A stretch of 64,000 nucleotides of DNA from an uncultured Roseibium sp. (lineage in GTDB: Bacteria; Pseudomonadota; Alphaproteobacteria; Rhizobiales; Stappiaceae), in assembly GCF_947494555.1 (NCBI RefSeq), contig NZ_CANLVF010000005.1:1-64000 (forward strand). Direction: 5' to 3'. The first letter of the stretch is position 1, and the number at the start of each line of letters is the position of its first letter. This document shows, piece by piece, positions 24,698-34,775 of the stretch. A program made the translations under genes and the position numbers. A model generated the notes under the pieces. That model made no database searches. It had not been told where the DNA came from and worked only from the letters and a program-made list of their open reading frames with translations.

Positions 24698-25150
24698 TCA
24701 GTCCCCGGCGGTCGGTGTCCAGTCAAAACGCTTCTTGATCCGCATCAGCAGCAAATCGCGGACGGTGCGATATTCGTTCAGGATCTGTTCACGGCTGCCT
24801 GTCGCAATCGTCGGATCCATTGTCGGCCAGTATTCGACATCGACAGCGTCCGTCCGCGTCATTTCGAGCGCCGTGTGGTGCGCTTCCGGCGCCAGCGTCA
24901 CGATCAGATCGAAGCCTGATTCTTCCAGGTCTTCGAATGTCTTGGGCTGGTGCTTGCTCATGTCGATGCCCATCTCGGACATTACCGCGTCCACGAAGGG
25001 GTCGATCTTGCCATGGCGAACGCCGGCCGAGCGCACGTAGATCTGTCCAGGGAACAGTTTTTGGGTCAATGCTTCGGCCATCGGCGAGCGCACGGAGTTC
25101 ATTCCGCAGGCAAACAGAACCGCAGTCGGACGCAGGCCCGGCCCGGACAT
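24698..25150 (-). CDS. Low-molecular-weight phosphotyrosine phosphatase-like protein
   Basis: A 150-aa protein with the P-loop CGMNSVRS (C15, R21), the CX5R motif of low-molecular-weight phosphatases and arsenate reductases. The family usually has CxGNxxRSP; here GMNSVRSP is the common alphaproteobacterial form. It lies 5 bp after the UPF0262 gene in the standard order. Substrate unknown. Confidence 0.87.
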   Translation of the reverse strand: MSGPGLRPTAVLFACGMNSVRSPMAEALTQKLFPGQIYVRSAGVRHGKIDPFVDAVMSEMGIDMSKHQPKTFEDLEESGFDLIVTLAPEAHHTALEMTRTDAVDVEYWPTMDPTIATGSREQILNEYRTVRDLLLMRIKKRFDWTPTAGD

Positions 25151-25155
25151 ATCGT

Positions 25156-25659
25156 TCAGCCCTTCCAGTGCAAGGCATAAACTAGCGTAAACAGACGCCT
25201 GGCCGTCTGCATGTCGACCTCGATCTTCCCCTCCAGACGTTCCATCAGGATCGTCGATCCTTCATTGTGCACACCGCGCCTGCCCATATCGATGGCCTCG
25301 ATCTGGCTTGGTGTCGCATGGCGTATCGCTTCGTAGTAGCTTTCGCAGATCAGGTCATAATCCTTGACGATCCTGCGCAGCGGAGACAGCGACAGAACAT
25401 GGGTCACCACTTCCTGATCGTTATCGGTTCTGATCCGAAACACCAGTCTCTTTTCAACAACGGCGAGGTTGAGAACATAGTTCACCGGGGGGTGTCCGAC
25501 GGGCTGGAAACTGTTTTCCTCGATCAGATCGTATATGGCGACGGCACGGTCATGCTCCACTTCCGGAGTGGAGCGCGCGATAGAGGCTTCATCAAGGACG
25601 ACGTCCACAAGGCGTCCGCCTGAGGATTGTGAACTGGGGTCCGGTTGTGTTTCGCTCAT
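25156..25659 (-). CDS. UPF0262 family protein
   Basis: A 167-aa protein of the uncharacterised UPF0262 family, recognised by sequence (VYDLIEENSFxP-like segment, LSPLRRIVKDYDLICESYYEA, HWKG end) and by its place between hisD and the phosphatase gene. Cytosolic; function unknown. Confidence 0.9.
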   Translation of the reverse strand: MSETQPDPSSQSSGGRLVDVVLDEASIARSTPEVEHDRAVAIYDLIEENSFQPVGHPPVNYVLNLAVVEKRLVFRIRTDNDQEVVTHVLSLSPLRRIVKDYDLICESYYEAIRHATPSQIEAIDMGRRGVHNEGSTILMERLEGKIEVDMQTARRLFTLVYALHWKG

Positions 25660-25685
25660 GTGCGAAAAACCTCTTTGAGCCTCGG

Positions 25686-26993
25686 TTACATGTTCAACCT
25701 GATGGAAACAGAGCGCGCGTGCGCCGACAACCCCTCAGATTCACCCAACGCGATCGCGGCCGGGCCGAGCGCCCGAAGATTATCTGCATTGCACTTCAGG
25801 ATCGAGGTGCGCTTGACAAATTCCAGGACGGACAAGCCGGACGAGAACCGCGCCGAGCGGGCGGTCGGCAAGACGTGGTTTGAACCGCCGACATAGTCAC
25901 CGATTGCCTCTGGCGTATAATGACCAAGGAATACAGCGCCTGCGTTTCGAACCTTCGTCAAAAGGGCTTCGGGATCGGCGACGGCCAGCTCCAGGTGCTC
26001 CGGCGCGATGCGGTTGGCAAGGGGCATGGCCGCATCCAGATCGTCCACCAGGATAATGGCCCCAAACTCCTGCCAGCTTGCCCGCGCGACGTCTTCTCGT
26101 GGAAGGGTCCTGAGTTGACTTTCAACGGCGATTTCCACCTGCGCGGCCAGATCCTGACTAACGGTGATCAGCAATGACTGGGCTGCCGTGTCGTGTTCGG
26201 CCTGGGCCAGAAGATCTGCTGCGACCCAGTCCGCGTTGTTGTCCCCATCGGCAATGACCAGAACTTCGGAAGGCCCGGCGATCATGTCGATCCCGACCGT
26301 GCCGAAAACACGTCGCTTTGCAGCAGCTACATAGGCGTTGCCCGGTCCGACAATTTTGGCCACCGGTGCGATTGTCGCGGTTCCGTAGGCAAGGGCTGCA
26401 ATCGCCTGCGCACCGCCAATCCGATAGATTTCGGTCACGCCTGCCACTTTTGCGGCTGCCAGCACCAGAGGGTTGAGAACGCCGTCAGGGCTCGGGACAA
26501 CCATGACAATACGCTCAACACCGGCGACTTTGGCCGGCACGACATTCATGAGAACAGAGCTCGGGTAGTTTGCAAGACCGCCCGGCACATAGACGCCAAC
26601 GGCTTCAATCGCTGTCCAACGAGAGCCGAGTTCCACGCCGATCTCGTCGGTGTAGCGGTCATCCTGGGGCATCTGGCGCCGATGGTGAGCAAAAATGCGG
26701 TCGTGGGCGAACGTCAGGGCGTCCAGTGTTTCGGCAGGAACAGAGTTGAGCGCGTTTTCGATCTCTTCTTCCGTTACCGAGAGCTCGGCCATGTTTGACG
26801 CATCAAGACGGTCAAATCTGGCTGTGTATTCCAGAACGGCCTCGTCGCCATTGAGGCGCACATGGTCGATGATCTCGCGCACAACCTGATCAACGTCTTC
26901 CGAGACTTCCCGCTTAGATGCCAGCAGATCTTCAAACTTGGCTTCAAACCCGGCGTCGGTGCTGTTCAAGCGCAAAACCACGCGTGTCTCCAT
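25686..26993 (-). CDS. hisD: Histidinol dehydrogenase
   Basis: A 435-aa NAD-dependent enzyme that performs the last two oxidations of histidine synthesis (histidinol to histidine). Conserved features are VGPGNAYVAAAKRRVFG, IDMIAGPSEVLVIAD, AQAEHDTAAQ and APEHLEL with zinc and catalytic His/Glu/Asp residues. Full length. It lies in the conserved DUF2948–hisD–UPF0262 group. Another fragment of histidine biosynthesis, the HisI part of the chimera, occurs at 1735. Confidence 0.97.
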   Translation of the reverse strand: METRVVLRLNSTDAGFEAKFEDLLASKREVSEDVDQVVREIIDHVRLNGDEAVLEYTARFDRLDASNMAELSVTEEEIENALNSVPAETLDALTFAHDRIFAHHRRQMPQDDRYTDEIGVELGSRWTAIEAVGVYVPGGLANYPSSVLMNVVPAKVAGVERIVMVVPSPDGVLNPLVLAAAKVAGVTEIYRIGGAQAIAALAYGTATIAPVAKIVGPGNAYVAAAKRRVFGTVGIDMIAGPSEVLVIADGDNNADWVAADLLAQAEHDTAAQSLLITVSQDLAAQVEIAVESQLRTLPREDVARASWQEFGAIILVDDLDAAMPLANRIAPEHLELAVADPEALLTKVRNAGAVFLGHYTPEAIGDYVGGSNHVLPTARSARFSSGLSVLEFVKRTSILKCNADNLRALGPAAIALGESEGLSAHARSVSIRLNM

Positions 26994-27035
26994 CGTGTTC
27001 GGTGCGGCGCACCGGATATTTACTCAAGTTGGCAA

Positions 27036-27512
27036 TCAGCCGAGATCGTGTTGTGGAAGATTGGGGGTCGACCAGGCAGCACCAAGGTCGGCGAGCTGCG
27101 CCTCAATGCATTCCACGGTCAGCGCAAGGCTCGCACCGCCGGCAAATGCGAGCTGAATTGTTCCCGAGGGTTCCTCGCCCGCCTCGAACGTGACGGCAAG
27201 AAGTTCCAGAACCGTTCCCCTGGCATTTTGACTAATACCCTGAGCCTTCATGCTCAACACCCGGCCGATAGCCAGTGCTGATCTGCGGCGCTCATGTTCC
27301 TTCGTGCGTTTGTCCGCTTCCTTGTCCCAGACGAAGCGATTGACCACGAACACCGCCTTTTGCTCTTTCGGCAGGTAACGAATGTCGGCAACCGTCATGA
27401 CGGCATCTTGCAGATGTGCGGAAATAACCTGGAGGTCTTCCTGGTCAAGGGCGGCAAGTTTCAGTTGATCCATAGCGGTCAAATTCTGATCCGTATTTTC
27501 ATTTTCCGACAA
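27036..27512 (-). CDS. DUF2948 family protein
   Basis: A 158-aa protein of a family of unknown function restricted mainly to alphaproteobacteria (LKLAALDQEDLQVISAHLQD, FVWDKEADKR). It directly precedes hisD, the normal arrangement. No signal peptide or membrane helix. Confidence 0.85.
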   Translation of the reverse strand: MSENENTDQNLTAMDQLKLAALDQEDLQVISAHLQDAVMTVADIRYLPKEQKAVFVVNRFVWDKEADKRTKEHERRRSALAIGRVLSMKAQGISQNARGTVLELLAVTFEAGEEPSGTIQLAFAGGASLALTVECIEAQLADLGAAWSTPNLPQHDLG

Positions 27513-27658
27513 GCCGCAAGGAACGGAGCCTGTCGAGATCCCAAGAATGTTGACCTAATGCGGATTGGACCAATTTGCAACGCGCGAATGGAAGCAGCCG
27601 CCCTCGCGGGTGGCTGTGAACCCAGAAGCCGTTTCGGCTACGCTCGCAGCGTTGCACC

Positions 27659-29716
27659 TCAACCGGTACGCAGCCTGCCCATGAAACCGTCGATTTCCTT
27701 TTGCAATACACCCGCACGGTCGTTCAGGTTGTTTGCAACCAGCATGACCTGGGCACTGGTTTCATCCGTTTTTGTGCTTGCGTTGCTGACGGCCTCCGCG
27801 CTGCCGCTGACATCCTGGGTGGCTGACGATGCCATCGTCGCATTTTCTGCAATTTCCTGCGTCGCGACCCTCTGCTGAGACGCCGCGGCCGCAATGGCCG
27901 CCGCATTGTCGCTGATCTCCTGCACCTGCGACGTCATCTTCTCGACCGCATCCACGGACACCCTGGAGGCGCTCTGGATGCTTTCGATCTGCATATTGAT
28001 TTCCTCTGTGGCGCGCGAAGTCTGCTCGGCAAGCTGTTTGACTTCAGAAGCAACCACGGCAAAGCCGCGCCCGGCATCCCCTGCCCTTGCGGCTTCAATC
28101 GTCGCATTGAGCGCGAGCAGGTTCGTCTGTTCGGCGATTGCCTGAATGAGACTTGTTACTTCGGCAACCTTGGAGACAACGGCGCTGAGTTCACGCGCCG
28201 ATTCGGCTGCCTTGCCCGCTTCGCTGACGGTTGCCTGGGTCAGGTCGGATGTTCCGGCGATCTGCTCGGCAACGTCCGCAATGCTGGAGGACAGTTCCTC
28301 GACTGCTGCGGCGACGGTCTGCACATTGGCGTTCGCATTGCCCGCCGACTGCCTTACGCCTTCTGCCTGACCATTGGTCTCCTGTGCCAGAACCTTCATG
28401 TCAGCTGCGTTGGTCTTCAGGTTCTGTGCTTCGGACAGAACCGTATCGACGATACCGACGACGCTTTTTTCAAAGTCCTCGACAACACGTTCCAGATCTT
28501 CTTCCCGCTGCTGCCGGTTCTCAAGTTCAGACGCCCGGTTCTGCTCCTCAAGCGCGCGATTGTCGATCAGATTGGACTTGAAAATATCGACGGCCCTGGC
28601 GACCGAACCCAATTCATCCGTGCGCTTAAGGAACGGGACGTCGACATCTTCATTTCCGGACGCCAGATCCGTCATCACACCCGTCAGTCTGGAAAGCGGG
28701 CGCAAAATTCGGAAAAAGACCACGTAGGCGACAGCGGAACCGATCAGAACCAGCAGGACAAACATCGTAGCGCCGAAAACAGGCCCCTGGTTGGCAAGTT
28801 CACCGACATCGTTCAGAACCTGGCGCTGGCTGGCGTCCGCTGCTTCACCGAAACTCGTCAGCATGTGCTGCAGGCCGGCCAATGCAGGACCATCGCTGAT
28901 CTTGACGATCTTGTCGATTTCGGCCGCACTCTTGCCCTGCCCCGCAAGACTTTCGACGGTTTTGGTCGCTTCCGTGTAGCGGTCTATCATGTCTTCAATG
29001 TCGTTCAGAGCAGCCATCTGTGCGGTTGACAGAGGGAGCTTTCGATAAGCTGCGATCGCATTTTTGGAGGCATCCGCCGCGCTGAAGATTTTCTCCTGCC
29101 TGGCATGATCCTTCCGCAGGACATAGTTCTTGAATTGATGGATCATGCCGCCATAACCGAGATGATCGCGCAGAGCCACCAGGCTGGTCGCCGCGCCGTT
29201 GCCTGTCCTGTTTTCACCGAGCGCTGCGAAAAGCACATCGATGGCGGCCAAGGCCGGGCCGTCGTCGATCTTGACCTGCTTGTCTATTTCCTCCGGTGTC
29301 AGGCCGGACCGGTGCAAAGCCACCGCTTGTTCGGTCGCTTCGCTGTACTGATCAATCACGCGTTCAAGGTCTTCAAGCGCCGACATTTCCCTCGGAGAGA
29401 GAGATGTTTCGCGAATGACATCGAGCGCCAGCTTCGCACCGCCGACAGCAATCCGGATCTTCGCCACCCTTTGATCGTCCCCACGCAAGACGTAGTTCTT
29501 GAAGTGATGTATGACCCCGCCATAGCCAAGCTTGACGACAGCCAGTTCAAGCCCCCGCGAACGCCGAGAGTTTTGCTCGGTCGACGTAATCCATGCCTGT
29601 TCAATCTGCTTCAGCTGTGTCGACCCTGTAAACAGGATCCCGACCAACAACGCGCTTAGCAGAAATACAGACCCGACAAGGATCACAGCAATGTTTTTCA
29701 AGGACATAAGTCTCAC
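27659..29716 (-). CDS. Chemoreceptor with tandemly duplicated sensor module
   Basis: A 685-aa methyl-accepting chemotaxis protein. Membrane segments are at residues about 10–31 and 313–337. The periplasmic part is a direct repeat with 123-residue period: LGYGG(V/M)IHxFKNYVLR at 63–78 and 186–201, each followed by an MxALxDxExxID segment and then an EIDKxVKIxDGPALA segment. HAMP follows (about 334–386), then the signalling domain with the hairpin EQTNLLALNATIEAARAG. It should signal to CheA/CheW; no che genes are nearby. The ligand is unknown; the conserved His and Lys-Asn suggest an anionic or metal-linked ligand, which is speculation. Confidence 0.9.
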   Translation of the reverse strand: MRLMSLKNIAVILVGSVFLLSALLVGILFTGSTQLKQIEQAWITSTEQNSRRSRGLELAVVKLGYGGVIHHFKNYVLRGDDQRVAKIRIAVGGAKLALDVIRETSLSPREMSALEDLERVIDQYSEATEQAVALHRSGLTPEEIDKQVKIDDGPALAAIDVLFAALGENRTGNGAATSLVALRDHLGYGGMIHQFKNYVLRKDHARQEKIFSAADASKNAIAAYRKLPLSTAQMAALNDIEDMIDRYTEATKTVESLAGQGKSAAEIDKIVKISDGPALAGLQHMLTSFGEAADASQRQVLNDVGELANQGPVFGATMFVLLVLIGSAVAYVVFFRILRPLSRLTGVMTDLASGNEDVDVPFLKRTDELGSVARAVDIFKSNLIDNRALEEQNRASELENRQQREEDLERVVEDFEKSVVGIVDTVLSEAQNLKTNAADMKVLAQETNGQAEGVRQSAGNANANVQTVAAAVEELSSSIADVAEQIAGTSDLTQATVSEAGKAAESARELSAVVSKVAEVTSLIQAIAEQTNLLALNATIEAARAGDAGRGFAVVASEVKQLAEQTSRATEEINMQIESIQSASRVSVDAVEKMTSQVQEISDNAAAIAAAASQQRVATQEIAENATMASSATQDVSGSAEAVSNASTKTDETSAQVMLVANNLNDRAGVLQKEIDGFMGRLRTG

Positions 29717-29999
29717 CCAACAATCACAGGTTTAAAGTGAGTTCAAATTTCCGGCAAAGACATAACAAAAACTAAACAAAACCCGTGAATCAACCGATGT
29801 ATTTCGAAATAAGTATCACTCCTTACATGGTTTCTCATAGTGTTGACTTAACAAGTTGTAGATAATTTCAAACTCATTCAGCAATATTGACAGTGATTAC
29901 ATCTATATAATCAAATTACCGGATGGCATGGGCAATCTGGCGAGACTTGACCCCGCGCGCTTTCGCCTCTTGCAGCGCCATCGCGATGCGTCTGGCCGA

Positions 30000-30176
30000 T
30001 CAGAAACGATCCCGGCGCTCCATGCACAGAAAGACACGGCGGCCCAGCCAAAGACCGAAGACGAGAAGAAAAAACGCCAATGTCAGTCCGAAGGGTGCAG
30101 CGACAAAAACAACCGCGAGAATACCGGCCATGGCAAATGCTGCTTGGATGAGAAACCTGACCGTCAGCGCACCCAT
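30000..30176 (-). CDS. 58-aa hydrophobic membrane protein
   Basis: A small frame from ATG 30176 to TGA at 30000 encodes MGALTVRFLIQAAFAMAGIL and then a second hydrophobic stretch (LTLAFFLLVFGLWLG), ending in a basic tail (RRVFLCMERRDRF). Two membrane helices are likely. AAGGA stands 9 bases before the ATG. The longer frames crossing this region in other phases look artificial. No family recognised. Confidence 0.6.
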   Translation of the reverse strand: MGALTVRFLIQAAFAMAGILAVVFVAAPFGLTLAFFLLVFGLWLGRRVFLCMERRDRF

Positions 30177-30431
30177 TCACTCTTTTCCTTCAATGCCCGC
30201 AGACACCAATAAATTCACAAAATCGGGACCATTCTGGAATGGAGAGGATAGGACAGGGAGTTTCTGGGCGCATCAGCCCTTTGCCGAAAATTCGGTCGGG
30301 TTTTTCCGGTGACACGACCGGCTGATGATTTCAAGGCTTGAACTCAGCCAGTTTGCGAGGCACCAAGACGTCGTTGTTTCATTTAATGTTCCCTGACGCC
30401 CAACGCGGCAACAAGGTCCGCCGGATACGAC

Positions 30432-31517
30432 CTAGTCTTCGTGGATCAACCGCTTGGCCACCCAGGGCAACACAGCTTCTTCCAGTCGCTCGCTGATTTG
30501 TTCGCGATGGTCACCGGCATAGACATCCAGACGGTGGGGAATGCGTTCGGCTCCGAGCTGTTGTGAAAACTCAAGCGTGCCATCCGTTATGTGTAGAAAC
30601 TGATCGCCAAGACCGACACCCAATCCCAGACCGCGAAGACTTCGAAGATTGTCCCGTGCGCTGCGCACCTGGCGGGCGGCAAAGGCATCACGGTAGTGGT
30701 CAAATGCATCGTCATCGAGGACGACTTCCCCACGCACGACATCGAACGGAAAGTCGCCAAAGTGAGGAGCTGCGTCGGGATCGGGGTTGAATGCCGACAG
30801 AATTCCGAGCAGGGCTATGGCGTAAAAGTCCCGGCTCGCGATCAATTCCTGAAGATCTTCAGGCTTTGTCACGGCAAAGGCGCGTTGCCACGCCTCGTTG
30901 CCAAAACTGAGATCTTCACTTGGAACCAGGCAGCACGGGCTAAGCGCCCAAACCACTGAGAAGACATCAGGGTGGTTCATGCCGAGATTGAGCGCTCCGT
31001 ATCCTCCCATGGAGTGCCCGACAACGGCCCTGCTCACTGGATTTGAAAGAGTTTGAAAATGTTCGTCGACAAACTCGACGAGATCGATCGAAATGAAATC
31101 GGCCCAGTTTCCGCTCACGGGCGAGTTACGGTAAAAGCCGCCGCCATACCGGTTTCCGCCGTTTGGCATCACGACGATAAGCTCCGGAATGTTCCCAGCC
31201 GCAATCATTCGGTCAAGGATTACCGGAACACCAAAGTGTTCAAGCCAGACGTCGTAATCATCGAAATTTCCGTGAAGAAGATAGATAACAGGAAAGCGGC
31301 GATCACTGCCGTCATCATAACTTGGAGGAAGGTAGACAGCAGCTCCCTGACTGGCCGGCGTATTCAGCAGGTTGCCCTTCAATGCAGGTGCGGGAACCTC
31401 GAGTTGAACAACACGGCCGACCTCCTGGGCGTGGGACCGGGTCAGCGGTGTGAACGGAATAGACAGCAGAAGAACGGCGAATACCATTCCCCGGAAAGAT
31501 GACCTGCACATCGTCAT
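30432..31517 (-). CDS. Secreted alpha/beta-hydrolase esterase
   Basis: A 361-aa esterase of the putative-esterase (COG0627/esterase D-like) group. Residues 1–30 form a signal peptide ending HAQE. The nucleophile elbow is GHSMGGYGALN; FPVIYLLHGNFDD carries the oxyanion region, and an Asp/His pair near the end (VYAGDHREQISER) completes the triad. It lies divergent from the DUF3124 gene. Substrate unknown. Confidence 0.85.
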   Translation of the reverse strand: MTMCRSSFRGMVFAVLLLSIPFTPLTRSHAQEVGRVVQLEVPAPALKGNLLNTPASQGAAVYLPPSYDDGSDRRFPVIYLLHGNFDDYDVWLEHFGVPVILDRMIAAGNIPELIVVMPNGGNRYGGGFYRNSPVSGNWADFISIDLVEFVDEHFQTLSNPVSRAVVGHSMGGYGALNLGMNHPDVFSVVWALSPCCLVPSEDLSFGNEAWQRAFAVTKPEDLQELIASRDFYAIALLGILSAFNPDPDAAPHFGDFPFDVVRGEVVLDDDAFDHYRDAFAARQVRSARDNLRSLRGLGLGVGLGDQFLHITDGTLEFSQQLGAERIPHRLDVYAGDHREQISERLEEAVLPWVAKRLIHED

Positions 31518-31717
31518 GAGCTCCGTGTAAACACAGTGGACATCTAGGAGCCGGACAGGAACGATACAAGCAACAGGCGAACCCTTGCGCCAGTCGGAAC
31601 AAGAAAAGCGCGCGTGCCGGCGACCGGCAGCAGAGACTTATTCGACCGCAAATCTAGCGCCGAATGCCGACATCGGCTATCCATCATTTACAAACAAATG
31701 CACGGGTTGAAAGCTTC

Positions 31718-32191
31718 ATGTTCCAGAAACTGACGGGTCTCGTCCTTCTTCTTTGCCTCATGACCTTTCGCTCTGCCCCAGCGCAGGATTTTACCGAAAA
31801 GGTTCTCGGCGAGACGATCTACGTTCCAGCTTATTCCAGGATCTTTTCCCATCCCAACCGTTCGGATCTGCTCGCCGCAACGCTCGCCGTTCACAATGTT
31901 GATCCGGATGCATCGCTGACGCTGACGCGGCTCGACTATCACGGCGAGGATGGAACGCTGCTGCGCAGTCTACTGGACGGCCCACTGGAGCTGGCACCGC
32001 TGCAGTCTAAAACTGTGCTCATTCCGATCAACGACACGACCGGGGGCGTCGGTGCTAATTTCATTGTGGTCTGGACAGCAAAAACGCCGGTTTTGAGCCC
32101 GATCGCGGAAGCGATCATGACCAGCGGCAGCGGCGGGCCCGGTCCGTCCTTTATCTCAAGAGGACGGGTTATCGAACGGCTCTCGCCGTAA
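31718..32191 (+). CDS. Secreted DUF3124 family protein
   Basis: A 157-aa protein with a signal peptide (MFQKLTGLVLLLCLMTFRSA, cleaved near APAQ). The mature part has the DUF3124 pattern: GETIYVPAYSRIFSH, LTRLDYHGEDGTLLRSLL and LQSKTVLIPINDTTGG. Predicted periplasmic with a beta-sandwich look; role unknown. An in-frame ATG at 31664 would add 18 residues before the signal peptide and is unlikely. Confidence 0.82.
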   Translation: MFQKLTGLVLLLCLMTFRSAPAQDFTEKVLGETIYVPAYSRIFSHPNRSDLLAATLAVHNVDPDASLTLTRLDYHGEDGTLLRSLLDGPLELAPLQSKTVLIPINDTTGGVGANFIVVWTAKTPVLSPIAEAIMTSGSGGPGPSFISRGRVIERLSP

Positions 32192-32276
32192 ACGCTGGTA
32201 GCATTCGGCTGAAACTGAGCACTTCTTCGCTATCGTCTGCGCCATCTCACAGAGGGACATACTCAGCCAGACCGTC

Positions 32277-33566
32277 TTAGCTTGAAATGCGCTCGATATT
32301 CGCGCCGCAGCGCGTCAGCTTTTCTTCCAACCGTTCGAACCCGCGGTCAAGGTGATAGACCCTGTTGACAGTGGTTTCGCCTTCGGCAACCAGCCCGGCA
32401 ATCACCAGAGAAACAGACGCTCTCAGGTCTGTCGCCATGACTGGCGCGCCGCGCAGTGTCGGGACGCCCTCGATTGTCGCGGTCCGGCCATCCACCTGGA
32501 TCTGCGCTCCAAGACGTGCCAATTCCTGGACGTGCATGAAGCGGTTTTCAAAAATCGTTTCGGTAATCCGGCTTGTCCCGCTGGCCTTCGTCATAAGCGC
32601 CATGAACTGGGCCTGAAGATCGGTCGGGAAACCGGGAAAAGGTTCTGTGGAGACATCCACAGCCTGAATGCCGTTGCCGTTTCGGTAAACCTTCAAACCT
32701 TCGGCAGTCTGGGTGATATCCGCCCCTGTCTGGCGCAGTGTATCCAGCGCCGTTTCCAGGAGGTCCGAACGTCCGCCCTGAAGAAGGACGTCGCCACCCG
32801 TCATAGCAACGGCCATGGCGTAAGTGCCGGTCTCGATCCGGTCCGGAACAACAGCGTGGTGTGCACCGTGAAGCCGCGGCACGCCCTGGATCCGGATGGT
32901 CGAGGTGCCCTCACCTTCGATCCTGGCGCCCATGGCCTTGAGGCAAAGGGCAAGATCCACCACCTCGGGTTCACGCGCGGCGTTGACAAGTTCCGTTTCA
33001 CCGTCCGCAAGCGTGGCAGCCATCATGATCGTGTGCGTTGCGCCGACAGACACTTTCGGGAATTCGACACGACCGCCCTTCAGACCGCCGGGTGCCCTGA
33101 CAACGACGTAACCGCCCTCGATTTCGATATCAGCGCCAAGCGCCGCAAGCCCGTCGATGAAGAAATCGACCGGACGCGTGCCGATGGCGCAGCCACCTGG
33201 CAGAGACACCCTTGCTTCATGCATGCGTGCGACAAGAGGCCCGATGACCCAGAAACTGGCACGCATCTTGGAAACCAGCTCGTAGGGCGCCGTTGTGTCG
33301 ACGATTTCCCGCGCGGTGAGGTTCAGCGTCTGGCCGGCAAGTTGATCCTGACCGTTGCGTTTGCCGTTTACCGAATAGTCGACGCCATGGTTGGACAGGA
33401 TCTGCATCAGTTGCGCAACGTCGCGCAGGCGCGGGACATTCGAGAGCGTCAGGGTCTCATCGGTCAGCAGCGCGGCAATCATCAGCGGGAGAGTCGCGTT
33501 CTTAGCGCCCGAAATCGGAATGACACCCTTGAGCTCAGCGCCGCCGACGACCTTGATACTGTCCAT
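32277..33566 (-). CDS. murA: UDP-GlcNAc 1-carboxyvinyltransferase MurA
   Basis: A 429-aa enzyme that adds enolpyruvate from PEP to UDP-GlcNAc, the first committed step of peptidoglycan synthesis. ISGAKNATLPLMIAALL is the N-terminal substrate region, and the flexible loop PGGCAIGTRPVD holds Cys126, the residue attacked by fosfomycin. Full length. Confidence 0.98.
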   Translation of the reverse strand: MDSIKVVGGAELKGVIPISGAKNATLPLMIAALLTDETLTLSNVPRLRDVAQLMQILSNHGVDYSVNGKRNGQDQLAGQTLNLTAREIVDTTAPYELVSKMRASFWVIGPLVARMHEARVSLPGGCAIGTRPVDFFIDGLAALGADIEIEGGYVVVRAPGGLKGGRVEFPKVSVGATHTIMMAATLADGETELVNAAREPEVVDLALCLKAMGARIEGEGTSTIRIQGVPRLHGAHHAVVPDRIETGTYAMAVAMTGGDVLLQGGRSDLLETALDTLRQTGADITQTAEGLKVYRNGNGIQAVDVSTEPFPGFPTDLQAQFMALMTKASGTSRITETIFENRFMHVQELARLGAQIQVDGRTATIEGVPTLRGAPVMATDLRASVSLVIAGLVAEGETTVNRVYHLDRGFERLEEKLTRCGANIERISS

Positions 33567-33732
33567 ATGTAAACCCCAAACCCGGGCCGCGTCTTTGCGG
33601 CCGTCCCATCGAAGAAATGCACATCAAACCTGCGGTCTACACACAAGTTGTGACCCATGCAAGGCAAGGCGATGCCACTCAGGCGGCGATTTCAGGGCAG
33701 CGCGTCTACCTGTAAAGCCTGCCCCTGGTTCG

Positions 33733-33915
33733 TCAGTCCTTCTGACGGGTCTTCGCAGCGCTCTTGCGGCGGCGCAGATTTGCCCTCAAGGCCTCGGCCA
33801 GCCGGTCCTCCCTGGAGGGGGCCGGTGTCTTTTGTCCGCCATTGCGCTGATCGCTGTCCGCACGCTTGTCATCCTTGCCAAGCTCCTGGCTTTTATGGTC
33901 TTTTTCGCTCATCAT
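33733..33915 (-). CDS. Small charged protein, murA-linked
   Basis: A 60-aa, very polar protein ending in REDRLAEALRANLRRRKSAA. This C-terminal pattern (RLAxALRxNLxRRK) is common in small alphaproteobacterial proteins encoded near murA. No function is known. It starts at one of two adjacent Met codons. Confidence 0.6.
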   Translation of the reverse strand: MMSEKDHKSQELGKDDKRADSDQRNGGQKTPAPSREDRLAEALRANLRRRKSAAKTRQKD

Positions 33916-34346
33916 CGCGCCGTAAGCCTTGTCGAAAGTCTCGCCGTTTTAGCAAGCACGTGACCGGCTGAAAAGCCGGACGCACCTCGTTGCGCAAGAA
34001 AAAGGTGCCGCCGGCACTCCCGGCCCCGAAATCAGTCACCAACAAACGCGCGCCGCCGGCGTTTCAGCGCCAGCCATTCCGGCAACCGAAACATGCTATC
34101 CACAGCTCCTGTTTTCCAGGGAAATGCGCGCTAGAATCGCGCCTGATCATGCGCCGGAAATTCCACGTCCCGTTCATGGGGAAGCTTGCCAAAAAAAACC
34201 GATTCACCGCTTGCGTCCCAAAGGCTCTTGTGGCACAAGCCCCCTCATTCCGGTCGGCCATGCTGATCGGCACCGCACTCGCGTCTCAAAAACAGCTTGT
34301 AACATAGCCGGTTCGACGCCAGATGCGCTTCGGGTATCACCCGCTC
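33916..34346. other. Intergenic region upstream of tRNA-Thr
   Basis: No supported gene. Overlapping open frames on both strands are random in codon use. The tRNA-Thr promoter should lie in its last 100 bp, but I find no convincing -35/-10 pair. Confidence 0.55.
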
Positions 34347-34421
<75 letters not shown>

Positions 34422-34775
34422 TTAAAAGTCAAAGAAAATCAATACTTAGTCAAAATGAACGGCAGTTTGGTTTGCAGGTTCTTGTAGGAACATGCAAGGA
34501 ACATGAAGCTATTTGCGGCATTTTTCCTACAAAACCCAGACAGTTTGTCCTAGGTTTGTTCTTTGTAAGGAGCCCACTCGAACTGAAGTCTTGGCACTTC
34601 AATCCCGGTCTCTCGACAAACGCCTTATCCATGCAGATTGTCCCAGACCTACGAAATCACCACCGCGCCTTGACCTGCGATTGGCGCGACGCGTTTCACC
34701 GGACTGGCATGGACATTTCCCAAAGCAAAAAGTCCAAAGTACGAGGTCATGAACAAAGAAGTCTTGCAAAAAATT

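Noticed and set aside
29911..30180. 89-aa minus-strand frame and 129-aa plus-strand frame
   Set aside because: Cys/Arg-rich or Lys/Arg-rich artificial translations; a 58-aa membrane protein in another phase explains the region better.
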